Assembly (NCBI GenBank): GCA_030430075.1
Contig: JAUIGN010000017.1
Coordinates: forward strand, 62,001-126,000
Source of the DNA: a bacterium
Lineage (GTDB): Bacteria; Planctomycetota; Planctomycetia; Pirellulales; Pirellulaceae
Length of the DNA stretch: 64,000 nt
Direction of reading: 5' to 3'
The notes under the pieces are model-generated. The model saw only the letters and a program-made list of their open reading frames with translations. It made no database searches and was not told where the DNA came from. Positions 19,867 through 28,302 of the stretch are shown piece after piece. The translations under genes and the position numbers were made by a program. The stretch's first letter is position 1; each line of letters opens with the position of its first letter.

Positions 19867-21399
19867 CTATTCGTAACGGAGCGCTTCAACAGGATGCAGT
19901 CGCGCGGCGCGAACGGCTGGCAAGACACTGGCCAGTACGGCAATCAAGACGGCACCCGCCGTCACCCAGGCAATTGTGAAGGGATTGATCTCCACCGGGA
20001 TCTGTTGGAAGTAGTAGACCGTCGGGTCAAACACCTCCTGACCGGTGACCGTCTCCAGCAATCCGGCGATCTCATTGATGTTCCAGACGAAGAGCAGTCC
20101 CAGGACCATGCCGACGCCCGAGCCGACAACCCCCAGCGACACGCCGTAGCTGAGAAAAATGCTCATCACGCCGGTGCTGGGTGCGCCGAGCGATTTGAGG
20201 ATGCCGATGTCGCGGGTCTTTTCGACGACAATCATGAAGAACGTCGCCAGGATGCCGAAGCCGGCCACGGCGATGATCAGGAACAGCAGGATGTTCAAGA
20301 TGGTCGTCTCCAGGCGGACGGCCGCCAGGAGCGGGCCTTGCATGTCCCTCCAGGTCTCAATGCGGTACGGATAGAGCTCTTGAGGAAAGCGGGCGCGTAG
20401 CTTGTCGCGGGCGGCGTTGAGGTCCGCGCCCGGTTTGAGTTTGATCTGGATCGAACTCACCTTGCTTACCCCGGTGCTCGGATCGATCATGCCGCGCAAG
20501 TCTTGCAGGCTTTCCAGCGGGACAAATGCGAAGCTCGAGTCGTACTCGCTCATCTGGCTCTCGTAGAAATCGACGACGGTGAAGAACGCGTTGGCCGCCT
20601 TCATTGATTCACCGGACGTCGGAAAGATGACTTCGACGTCATCGCCTGGGCGACAGAGGTAGTAGTCCTGCACCTTTCCCGCCTCGTCCCGTGCCCGGAC
20701 GGTACAAAGGGCGATTCCGATGATGATGCCGGTATGCTGTTCTTGAGTCGGGTCGAAGACCATTGCCTGCGAGCTGCCGCCGGTGGTGCTATAGGGGTCT
20801 GCGGGCGGGGCGCCGGCCACCGCGGCGTCTTCCACCGTCGGGTCCGCCGACTCGCTGCCGGCGTTCGGGATGGAATGCCGATGGGAAGAGAGGTCCAGCG
20901 AGGACCGCACTCTGCGGTGCTCCCATCCGGAAACGGGAAAGTCCGCCTTCTCGGGTGCGTAGCCGCCTTCGCGAAGTAGAAAGCTGAGCTGCCGGCGGTT
21001 CTCCGGGTGCTGCAGATATTCTCCGAACTGGCTGACGTTGGCGTAGGTTTCCTTGTCGACCCCGATCAGATTGATCTGCCGAGTGTGGTACTCGCCACGA
21101 ACCATCATGCGGATCAAGGCCGGCACGTGGACGACCGGCGTCATTCCGGCGATCTCATCGCCAATCTCCGCGCGAATCTGATCCATGTGCCATTCCGCAT
21201 CCGGGAATCCGTCCAAGCCGCTCTCGAAGACGATGTCCGAGAGGATCCCGTGCAGTCGGTCGTTCATCTCGCGCGTGAAGCCCGCCATCACGCTGTTGAC
21301 GACAATCAGCGTCGCCACGCCCAGGGTGACACTGATGATGGAAGCCAGGGCGATGTAGCGAGTGAGCAGGTATCGCCACGAGAGGAGCATCTTATACAT
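19867..21399 (-). CDS. lolC: Lipoprotein-release ABC transporter permease, LolC/LolE-like
   Basis: A 510-residue FtsX-fold permease: N-terminal cytoplasmic helix (MYKMLLSWRYLLTRYIALAS), first transmembrane helix (~12-40), a periplasmic domain of about 330 residues and three C-terminal helices (~372-400, ~420-450, ~480-500). The segment VVEKTRDIGILKSLGA is the coupling motif of LolC/LolE and FtsX proteins, and the tail ends LHPVEALRYE. A low-complexity loop (~175-220) lies in the periplasmic domain. The start is the ATG at 21399 with AAGGA six bases before it. Only one permease gene accompanies lolD, suggesting a homodimer rather than a LolC/LolE pair. Confidence 0.9.
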   Translation of the reverse strand: MYKMLLSWRYLLTRYIALASIISVTLGVATLIVVNSVMAGFTREMNDRLHGILSDIVFESGLDGFPDAEWHMDQIRAEIGDEIAGMTPVVHVPALIRMMVRGEYHTRQINLIGVDKETYANVSQFGEYLQHPENRRQLSFLLREGGYAPEKADFPVSGWEHRRVRSSLDLSSHRHSIPNAGSESADPTVEDAAVAGAPPADPYSTTGGSSQAMVFDPTQEQHTGIIIGIALCTVRARDEAGKVQDYYLCRPGDDVEVIFPTSGESMKAANAFFTVVDFYESQMSEYDSSFAFVPLESLQDLRGMIDPSTGVSKVSSIQIKLKPGADLNAARDKLRARFPQELYPYRIETWRDMQGPLLAAVRLETTILNILLFLIIAVAGFGILATFFMIVVEKTRDIGILKSLGAPSTGVMSIFLSYGVSLGVVGSGVGMVLGLLFVWNINEIAGLLETVTGQEVFDPTVYYFQQIPVEINPFTIAWVTAGAVLIAVLASVLPAVRAARLHPVEALRYE

Positions 21400-21645
21400 A
21401 GCCAATCCTTTGGCGTTTGGACCGCGGGCAGCTCCGAACGTCCACGTCCGGTTGCCCCGCGTCAGCGGAGCGTCGTTGCGCGCCGTCGTTGGTTAATGTC
21501 CTACCTGGTGTCTTGTCTCGTCATCGGATGGGTGCGGGCGGAAAGGTGGCAGGTTCCTTGTCCTTGCCCACCCGCCGTTGTTGCCTGAACGTAGCCAGGG
21601 CAATCGACATCTCAGGGCGAAGATCATCTGGAGACCCGCGCCGCG

Positions 21646-23301
21646 CTAGCTCGCCTCCGGGCGCAGCAGCGGAAACAGGATCACGTCGCGGATGGTTTGT
21701 GAATTGGTCAACAGCATCACGAGCCGATCGATGCCTACGCCCAGCCCCCCGGCCGGCGGCATGCCGTGGCGAAGCGCACGGATGAAGTCGGTGTCCATCC
21801 GCGCCATCGAGTCCTCCTCGGAGAGCCCTTGCAGTTGGGTTCGGAAGAGTTGTTCCTGCAAATCCGGATCATTCAATTCTGTATACGCGTTGGCGATCTC
21901 CATCCCTTCAATAAACAACTCGAACCGCTCGGCAATCTCAGGAGCATCGCGCTTTCGCTTGGTGAGCGGGCAAATGCTGGCGGGATAGTCGATGACAAAG
22001 ACCGGCCCTTTCAGGAGGTCTTCGACCTTCTCCTCGAAGAGAAAGTTCTTGATCACATCCGGGTGTTTGTTGGCGGTCTCGAAGCCCAACTCGGCTGCAG
22101 CCTTCGCGGCGCCTGCGTGGTCCTCCGGATCGACACCGGTCTGCTCGGCAAACAACTCGTGATAGGTATGACGAGCGAACGGGGGCGTGAAGTCGATGGT
22201 CGTTTCGCCCCACGGGCGTTGGAACCCGCCACCGATCGCGTCGATCGCATCGATGATCAGCCGTTCGGTAAGGTCCATCATCGAGCCGTAGTCGCCGAAT
22301 GCCTGGTAGACCTCCAGCATGGTGAATTCCGGGTTGTGTCGCGGGCTGATCCCTTCGTTGCGATAGACGCGGCCAAGTTCGTAGACGCGTTCCATCCCGC
22401 CCACCAGCAAACGCTTGAGGTGCAGCTCCAGCGCGATTCGCATGTAGAGGTCCAGGTCCAAGGCGTTGTGGTGGGTCTCGAAGGGGCGCGCTGCGGCGCC
22501 GCCGGCAATCGAATGCAACGTGGGCCCCTCGATCTCCAGAAAGTGGTCCTTCGCCAGGGTGCCGCGGATCGATTGCACGATTTTGGTGCGCTGCACGAAC
22601 CGATCGAGTACGCCCTCGCCGTAAGTCAGGTCGACGTACCGCATCCGCTGACGCAGTTCGGGATCCGTCAGCCCCTTGTGCTTCTCCGGCGGTGGCTCAA
22701 TGGTCTTCGTCAGAAAGTGGATCTTGTCCGCAAAGATTGACAGTTCGCCGGTTCGGGTGCGACGCAGGTGGCCGTCGACCCCGACAATGTCACCCAGGTC
22801 GACACACTTCACCAGGTCCCAATTCTCTTCGCCGATCTGCTGTTTGCCGACGAACAATTGGACCCGGCCCGTCATGTCCTGAATATCAATAAACTGCAGC
22901 TTCCCTTTGTCGCGGCTGAGTACCACGCGGCCCGCCGCCCGCACCTGGGGGCCGACAAACTCTCCCTTGCCGAACTCGGAGATCCACTGCCGAAAGGGGA
23001 CCTGATCCTCACCGACGACCCACTGGGTTATCGGCCTCCCCGACTTCTTGTCGGTGACCTCCACCTTGGTCAGCTCGGGAACTTCGATCGAGTCCCCCGA
23101 CTCTGTCTGAAAGGAAACCTCGCCCGCCCGCGCCGTGATCTCTCCAATCCACTGGCGATCATCAAACCGGCCGCCCCAAGGGTCGTGGCCGAGTTCGGCG
23201 ATTTTACCCAGCTTGTCGCGCCGGGCGGCTTCCAGCGCGCTGCGGTCTTCCCCGGGGGCCGGTGGCGAGGAAGTATCGTTCTGATTTGGATCGTCAGGCA
23301 T
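21646..23301 (-). CDS. lysS: Lysyl-tRNA synthetase, class II
   Basis: A 551-residue class II lysyl-tRNA synthetase. An OB-fold anticodon-binding domain (~50-195) precedes the catalytic domain, in which motif 2 (YRNEGISPRHNPEFTMLE) and motif 3 (GLGVGIDRLVMLLTNSQTIRD) are intact, ending VILFPLLRPE. The N-terminus carries a short disordered acidic/Pro leader (1-20). Length is slightly above the ~500 usual for the family. A 246-base gap separates its end from the lolC start, with no recognisable element. No strong ribosome site is seen before the ATG at 23301. Confidence 0.97.
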   Translation of the reverse strand: MPDDPNQNDTSSPPAPGEDRSALEAARRDKLGKIAELGHDPWGGRFDDRQWIGEITARAGEVSFQTESGDSIEVPELTKVEVTDKKSGRPITQWVVGEDQVPFRQWISEFGKGEFVGPQVRAAGRVVLSRDKGKLQFIDIQDMTGRVQLFVGKQQIGEENWDLVKCVDLGDIVGVDGHLRRTRTGELSIFADKIHFLTKTIEPPPEKHKGLTDPELRQRMRYVDLTYGEGVLDRFVQRTKIVQSIRGTLAKDHFLEIEGPTLHSIAGGAAARPFETHHNALDLDLYMRIALELHLKRLLVGGMERVYELGRVYRNEGISPRHNPEFTMLEVYQAFGDYGSMMDLTERLIIDAIDAIGGGFQRPWGETTIDFTPPFARHTYHELFAEQTGVDPEDHAGAAKAAAELGFETANKHPDVIKNFLFEEKVEDLLKGPVFVIDYPASICPLTKRKRDAPEIAERFELFIEGMEIANAYTELNDPDLQEQLFRTQLQGLSEEDSMARMDTDFIRALRHGMPPAGGLGVGIDRLVMLLTNSQTIRDVILFPLLRPEAS

Positions 23302-23587
23302 GAAAACTACTTCAAGGAGAGAGCATTACCGGCGATGCCGCAGCACGTTCCCGGAGCGTGCGGACGAGACCGGGGGACCGTTGTAAGCTACGGAACCGCG
23401 GCATTTTAGTGGAAGCCCATCGAGGGTCAATGTCAGAACTGACCTCGCGCGAAGCGCCGGGGCGAGCCGTTCGTCGCCCCGTGCCTCGCACGCGTGCCTG
23501 CCACGCTGCCAGCAGCATTCGCCTGGTTCGTGCCTTATCCGCCGGGCGTTCGCCCCGTTTTCGCTGAGCGTAGAGCAAGCCGGGCGC

Positions 23588-23702
23588 CGATGCGTACCGG
23601 CTGATCGGTCGGCGTGTTCGGCAAGCTCACCGCAAATGACGGCGACACGGTGACTTGCAGGGATGCGTTGCGGATTCGGGACGGAACCGAGCTAGCATCG
23701 GG
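23588..23702 (+). repeat. Dispersed intergenic repeat, family B copy 7 (3' half)
   Basis: The second half of the element: GCGTACCGGCTGATC, GCTCACCGCAAATGACGGCG, ACACGGTGACTTGCAGGGA, ending GAGCTAGCATC, equivalent to the GCTAG end of copies 1 and 4. It is in the 482-bp gap between the lysS start and the end of the Gfo/Idh/MocA gene. The rest of the gap toward lysS (23302-23587) shows nothing I recognise. Confidence 0.62.
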
Positions 23703-23726
23703 CGGATTTCTTCGGCGGCGCGCGAA

Positions 23727-23755
23727 ACAAGCCGGCCACCAGGTGGCCGGCTTGT
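23727..23755 (-). terminator. Probable transcription terminator of the Gfo/Idh/MocA gene
   Basis: A perfect hairpin with arms ACAAGCCGGCCACC and GGTGGCCGGCTTGT around a single central base (effective loop of three or more) lies 29-57 bases after the stop codon at 23784. On the minus strand it is followed by TTTCGCG, a short T-run, compatible with intrinsic termination. Confidence 0.7.
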
Positions 23756-23783
23756 GACGGCGTGCTGCGTTCGCGTCTCCGTG

Positions 23784-25151
23784 TCAGGAGACGATCGTCT
23801 TGGTCGAACCCGGGACGGGCACGGGATAGTTGCCCTCGTCGTCCGGTTTGATCGGGGCCTCGTCGGACATGGATTGGAACGCGTCAAAGTCGGCCAGGGC
23901 CTGCTTGTTGTTGATCGCGTCGTCCCACTTGATCACTTTGCCCGAGTAAGTGGCGTCTCGTCCCAGAATGGCGGTCATCGTGCTCTTGGCACCGTAGTCG
24001 CATTCGTTGGGACGTTCGCCTTGGCGAAGCGCGGCGAACAGGTCGTAGTGTTCTTCCTGATGGCCGCCGCCGCCGCCTTTGCCATACTCCCAAATCTTCT
24101 CGCCGTTCGAGCCAAAAATCTTGCCGCTCAGATCGGCATAGCCCTTGGTGCCATGCACATGCTCGGAGACGTTGTTCCAGCAGCCCTTGATATGGCGGCA
24201 CTGGCTGATCATCTTGACACCGTTCGCGTACGTGTACTCGCAGAAGTGATGGTCGAAGATTTGACCGTGATCGGCGCCGTTACGCACCTCACGACCGCCC
24301 ATCCCATTGCACTCGACAGGGTAAGCTTGCAACAACCAGTTGCTCACATCCAGATTGTGGATGTGCTGTTCATTGATGTGATCGCCGCACAACCAGTTGA
24401 AGTAGTACCAGTTGCGCATTTGATATTCGAGTTCCGTCTGGTCTTCGCTGCGTGGTCGAACCCAGACACCACCACCGTTCCAATAGACCCGGGTGGTGAC
24501 AATGTCGCCGATGGCACCGTCCCAGATGCGGTTGATGGTTTCGATGTAGCGTTTCTCGTGGTGACGCTGCAGGCCGATCGCGCAGGCCAGATTCTTCGCC
24601 TTGATGATCTCATTGGCCGCGAGGACTCGGCGAACGCCGGCGGCATCGGTCGCCACGGGCTTTTCGGCAAAGATATGCTTTCCCGCTTCGGCGGCAGCTT
24701 CAATGTGCAGCGGCCGGAAGCCGGGCGACGTGGCCAGGATGACCAGATCGATGTCGCAGCTCAGCACACCTTTGTAGCCGTCAAAGCCGACGAACTGGCG
24801 ATCTTTCGGGACATCGACGTGCTCGCCATGCTTGCCCTTGATCCCCCGGTAAGCACCCTGGAGGCGATCCGCGAAGGCATCCGCCATGGCGATCAGCTTG
24901 ACCTGGCCGTTGGGCTGAATGCTCGACTTTGCCATGGTGTTGAGCGCCTGTGTGGCGGCGCCCGTACCACGCCCGCCGCAGCCGACCAGGCCGATCTTAA
25001 TCGTGTCGCTACCAAACGAATGTGCGGCGCGGGCAATATTCAGGGAACCGCCAACGACCGTGCTGCCGGCCGCCACCAGCAACGACGATTTCTTGAGAAA
25101 ATCTCGCCGGGACGAGCCACCGTCGGTCTTATCCTGTTTCTTGTCAGCCAT
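23784..25151 (-). CDS. Tat-exported Gfo/Idh/MocA family oxidoreductase
   Basis: A 455-residue NAD(P)-dependent sugar oxidoreductase with a twin-arginine signal (SSRRDFLKKSS, residues 13-23, then a hydrophobic run to about residue 42). The Rossmann motif is IGLVGCGGRGTG, and AEKPVATD is the family's catalytic-lysine segment; HEKRYIETINR, HNLDVSNWL and the DHGQIFDHHFCEY stretch are typical of planctomycete paralogues. The family oxidises or dehydrogenates glycosides, inositols or related sugars; the substrate here is unknown. AAGGAG sits ten bases before the ATG. Two DUF1080 proteins and a Tat-exported sugar isomerase within 9 kb suggest a shared periplasmic glycoside pathway. Confidence 0.93.
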   Translation of the reverse strand: MADKKQDKTDGGSSRRDFLKKSSLLVAAGSTVVGGSLNIARAAHSFGSDTIKIGLVGCGGRGTGAATQALNTMAKSSIQPNGQVKLIAMADAFADRLQGAYRGIKGKHGEHVDVPKDRQFVGFDGYKGVLSCDIDLVILATSPGFRPLHIEAAAEAGKHIFAEKPVATDAAGVRRVLAANEIIKAKNLACAIGLQRHHEKRYIETINRIWDGAIGDIVTTRVYWNGGGVWVRPRSEDQTELEYQMRNWYYFNWLCGDHINEQHIHNLDVSNWLLQAYPVECNGMGGREVRNGADHGQIFDHHFCEYTYANGVKMISQCRHIKGCWNNVSEHVHGTKGYADLSGKIFGSNGEKIWEYGKGGGGGHQEEHYDLFAALRQGERPNECDYGAKSTMTAILGRDATYSGKVIKWDDAINNKQALADFDAFQSMSDEAPIKPDDEGNYPVPVPGSTKTIVS

Positions 25152-25797
25152 GCTGAATCTTCTCCTTCAGGGCAAACTGTTTTTGTATTTCGACTAAGGA
25201 ACGCGTCATCAATAACTTACTAAACGTCGCCACCGGTGCCGGACGGTAGCAGCCCGAAGCCGTCGTCCGCGAACGGTAGCTCCAGGTGAAGCGAGGCAGT
25301 CGTTCTTTCGCCATCCCGGAGGTCATGCGGTGCATAACGTCATGCCGTCGGTAAAGAAAGCCGCTGTTTCTCGCCCTTCAGCATACCCGCCCTGCGGTTC
25401 GGATTCAATCAACCAGAACCAGCCTGCGGAGGGGGGCGTGGGCGGCTGCCGACTTCCTGCCGACCGCCGATGGGTGAAAACCTGGGCCCGGTTTCTTGCC
25501 CTCGAGGGGAATCGTCAAGTACTTTGCATGGAGCCTTGTGCAGGTGACGTGCGCGCACGGTCCACGCAACGATTGGCGGGCGTCAAGCGGGGCGGCGAAC
25601 CGGATGTCGGCACATTCCCGCGTTGGCCGTGACCCGGCCAACTTGGGAACGTCTCATCAACAAGGCCACGTGTCCGCACCGGTGAATGGATGGAAGTTGG
25701 GCCCGCCGCGTTCTTTGAGGGGCCATGGGATCGGGCCCGGGGGGACAACGTCGCTCATCGTGCGTGACGTCCTAGCCACCGACAGGAGCAGATCAAC
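25152..25797. other. Divergent intergenic region, oxidoreductase to apbE
   Basis: About 650 bp between divergent genes. It must contain promoters for both sides, but no convincing -35/-10 pair, riboswitch, tRNA or repeat copy was found. Open frames present are short, Arg/Pro/Gly-rich and lack ribosome sites. Confidence 0.45.
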
Positions 25798-26826
25798 ATG
25801 TTTGCAACGTACTCATGGCTGGTGCTGCCCCTGCTGGCGGCGACCGCCGGCGAGAGTTCGCCGCTGACACGCTACCAACGGACCCAGTTTCAGATGGGCA
25901 CATCCTTCCAGATCGTGCTCTATGCCGCAGATGAAGCGACGGCCGACGCGGCGTTCGGACAGGCCTTCGAACGGATCGCTGAACTGAATGCTTTGCTGAG
26001 CGACTATCGGGCGGACTCCGAAGTCAGTCAACTGAGTGCCGCTTCGCCCGTGCGACGGCGGGTTGGGATTGATACGTACCGCGTCCTGGCACGCGCCCAG
26101 GAATTCAGTCGCCAGACGGGCGGGGCGTTCGATGTTACGGTCGGCCCGCTAACGAAACTCTGGAGGCGGGCCCGGCGACGCAAACAGTTGCCCGCAGCAG
26201 ATCTGCTGGCGGCAGCCAAACAGGCAACCGGTTACGGCTACATGAGGGTGGGTGACCAGCCGGGGACCGTCGAGTTGACACGCGGCGACATGCGCTTGGA
26301 CCTGGGGGGTATCGCCAAGGGCTACGCGGCAGACGAAGCGATCGCCGCCATGAGACGCCACGGTGTCACACGAGTCCTCGTCAATGCCGGCGGGGATGTC
26401 GTCGCCGGTCTTCCACCTCCAGGTTTGCCAGGTTGGCGAGTCGGCGTGGCGCCGCTGGATGCGCGGCGACCGCCCAGCCAGATTCTGTTGCTGCAGCAAG
26501 GTGCGGTCGCGACGTCGGGCGACGCCTGGCAGTACGTTGAATTGGCAGGGAAGCGGTACTCACACATCGTCGATCCCCATACGGGGCTGGGGTTGACCGA
26601 CCGGAGCAGCGTGACCGTGATTGCCCCGGACGGAATGACCGCCGACGCACTTGCCTCGGCAGTCAGCGTGATGGGCATCGAACGGGGGATGGCGTTCATC
26701 GAAGGTGTCCCGGATGTGGAGGCGATCATGGTCGTCGTGGAAGATGGCCGGGCTCGAAGGCGCGCCACTTCGTTCGGCGGCAGAGCGGTAGCCCTTGACG
26801 CAGAGGAAGAACCGTCCGCTCGATGA
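25798..26826 (+). CDS. apbE: FAD:protein FMN transferase
   Basis: A 342-residue ApbE/flavin transferase, which covalently attaches FMN to Thr or Ser of periplasmic-side flavoproteins. A short hydrophobic N-terminus (MFATYSWLVLPLLAATAGES) probably directs export. Family motifs are present: QMGTSFQIVLYA, LDLGGIAKGYAADEA, VLVNAGGDVVA, VATSGD, YSHIVDPHTG and the metal-site region DGMTADALASAVSVMG. GGAG lies ten bases before the ATG. No RNF/NQR or urocanate-type target gene is in the window, so the acceptor flavoprotein is elsewhere. Confidence 0.94.
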   Translation: MFATYSWLVLPLLAATAGESSPLTRYQRTQFQMGTSFQIVLYAADEATADAAFGQAFERIAELNALLSDYRADSEVSQLSAASPVRRRVGIDTYRVLARAQEFSRQTGGAFDVTVGPLTKLWRRARRRKQLPAADLLAAAKQATGYGYMRVGDQPGTVELTRGDMRLDLGGIAKGYAADEAIAAMRRHGVTRVLVNAGGDVVAGLPPPGLPGWRVGVAPLDARRPPSQILLLQQGAVATSGDAWQYVELAGKRYSHIVDPHTGLGLTDRSSVTVIAPDGMTADALASAVSVMGIERGMAFIEGVPDVEAIMVVVEDGRARRRATSFGGRAVALDAEEEPSAR

Positions 26827-27235
26827 TCGGCGATCGCCCAGCCAAGCCGTGTCCCCCGCGCAGGGCGCGGACTGCGTGACGCACGACCGCAGCTCGGTTG
26901 CACTCACGCTTGTCGGGTTGCGGTCCGTGTGGCGGCTCCCATCGGTCGGCCGGCGGCACGAACGCCACGCGCCGCGCGTCGACGGCTCGCGCCGGGCCAG
27001 CGGTCAGTTGCACCGTGCGATCCCGGACATCAGAATAGCCAGAGGCCGAGGAGCATGTCGACTTCTGGCCAGGCAGCGACCGCACGGCTGCCTGTGGTCT
27101 GGCTGATGGGCTTGTCCCCAGGGCGGTGGTGTGCGTGCCGCTGCCGCCGGCAGTCTCCATCGAGTTGTTCTTGGTCTTCCCCGCCACGGAGTCGGCGCGA
27201 CTGCGCTGGTTCGCCCCCTAACCGAAAGTCGTCTC
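26827..27235. other. Intergenic region, apbE to DUF1080 gene
   Basis: About 410 bp with no credible gene. It is rich in CG-dense segments that keep several frames open. No clear promoter, terminator or copy of repeat families A or B was recognised. Confidence 0.45.
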
Positions 27236-28015
27236 ATGAAGTTCTGTCGAGCCACCGTCGTTGTGTCAATGGTCGTGTTGGCTGCCGGTACCGCCACGGC
27301 AGCCGATCAAGGCAAGTGGATTCAATTGTTCAACGGCAAGGATCTGACCGGTTGGACGCCGAAGATTACCGGGCACGACGTGGGCGAAAACTTCGGTAAT
27401 ACATTTCGCGTCGTCGACGGCCTGTTGACCGTGTCCTATGACCAGTACGAGACATTTGACGAGCAATTCGGGCACCTCTTTTATGAGCAACCATTCTCCA
27501 ATTACCGGATGCGGCTCGAGTATCGATTTATCGGCCAGCAGGTGGCCGCAGGGCCAGGTTGGGCGACGCGCAACAGTGGCATCATGGTGCACGGGCAGTC
27601 ACCGCAGTCGATGACCAAGGATCAGAAGTTTCCCGTTTCTATCGAAGTGCAGTTGTTGGGCGGCAACGGAGTTGATGAGCGGACGACCGGGAATCTCTGC
27701 ACGCCAGGGACAAATGTCGTCATGGACGGCAAGCTGGTGACCCGCCATTGCACCTCCTCGACTTCCCAGACATACCACGGCGAACAGTGGGTCACGTGTG
27801 AGATCGAGGTCCGCGGTAACAAGCTGGTCAAGCACATGATCAACGGCGATGTGGTCCTGGCGTACGAGCGACCGCAACTGGACCCGCGCGACAAGGATGC
27901 GCAGAAGCTGGTTGAGGATGGCGAACTGATGCTGTCCGGCGGGACCATCTCGCTGCAATCCGAAAGCCATCCGGTGCAGTTCCGCAAGGTGGAACTGATG
28001 CGACTGGACGACTAG
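27236..28015 (+). CDS. Exported DUF1080 (3-keto-disaccharide hydrolase domain) protein
   Basis: A 259-residue exported protein with a Sec signal peptide (MKFCRATVVVSMVVLAAGTATA, cleavage near residue 22). The mature part is one DUF1080 beta-sandwich: QLFNGKDLTGWTPK near the N-terminus, SNYRMRLEYRF, WATRNSGIMVHGQSP and VSIEVQLLGGN, ending GTISLQSESHPVQFRKVELMRL. The domain family includes hydrolases acting on 3-keto-glycosides in the periplasm; here activity is inferred from family only. The ATG at 27236 begins the signal peptide; an earlier in-frame codon at 27131 adds Arg/Gly-rich residues. A second DUF1080 gene follows on the same strand. Confidence 0.9.
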   Translation: MKFCRATVVVSMVVLAAGTATAADQGKWIQLFNGKDLTGWTPKITGHDVGENFGNTFRVVDGLLTVSYDQYETFDEQFGHLFYEQPFSNYRMRLEYRFIGQQVAAGPGWATRNSGIMVHGQSPQSMTKDQKFPVSIEVQLLGGNGVDERTTGNLCTPGTNVVMDGKLVTRHCTSSTSQTYHGEQWVTCEIEVRGNKLVKHMINGDVVLAYERPQLDPRDKDAQKLVEDGELMLSGGTISLQSESHPVQFRKVELMRLDD

Positions 28016-28061
28016 CCGCGCCGACCGATGCGCGGCATCCGAGCCCGCGCATTCGATTTCG

Positions 28062-28240
28062 GATCATTCATCAGCCGTTGGGCGTTAGTCCCGGTTCAGT
28101 CGAAAGCTGCACAAACCCGACGCGAACGCGTTCCGGCTGATCTGCGCGGCGTATTGAGTAGGTTCATCGCAGATGGCTGCGACACCGCGATTTGCACTGA
28201 ATTGTTGTTCGTTCCCGGGGCATCCCGGCTAAGATTCTTC
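28062..28240 (+). repeat. Dispersed intergenic repeat, family B copy 3
   Basis: Full-length copy: ATTCATCAGCCGTTGGGCGT, a CCCGGTTCAGTCGA block, GACGCGAACGCGTTCCGGCT, TAGGTTCATCGCAGATGG, CTGCGACACCGCGATTTGCA, TTGTTGTTCGTTC and the end CCCGGCTAAGATTC. It starts 46 bases after the DUF1080 stop, and its end lies about 65 bases before the next start codon, where TTGTTC and TAAGAT (19 bp apart) could act as a promoter. Confidence 0.78.
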
Positions 28241-28302
28241 GCCGGAGTTCCTCTCGGATATCCGGTTCCCTGTTTGTTCTTCCATCGGAGGTTTTGTCGC
28301 TC

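Noticed and set aside
23655..25223. Open frame antisense to the Gfo/Idh/MocA gene
   Set aside because: The minus strand has an intact Tat signal, Rossmann motif and ribosome site; the plus-strand product is featureless.
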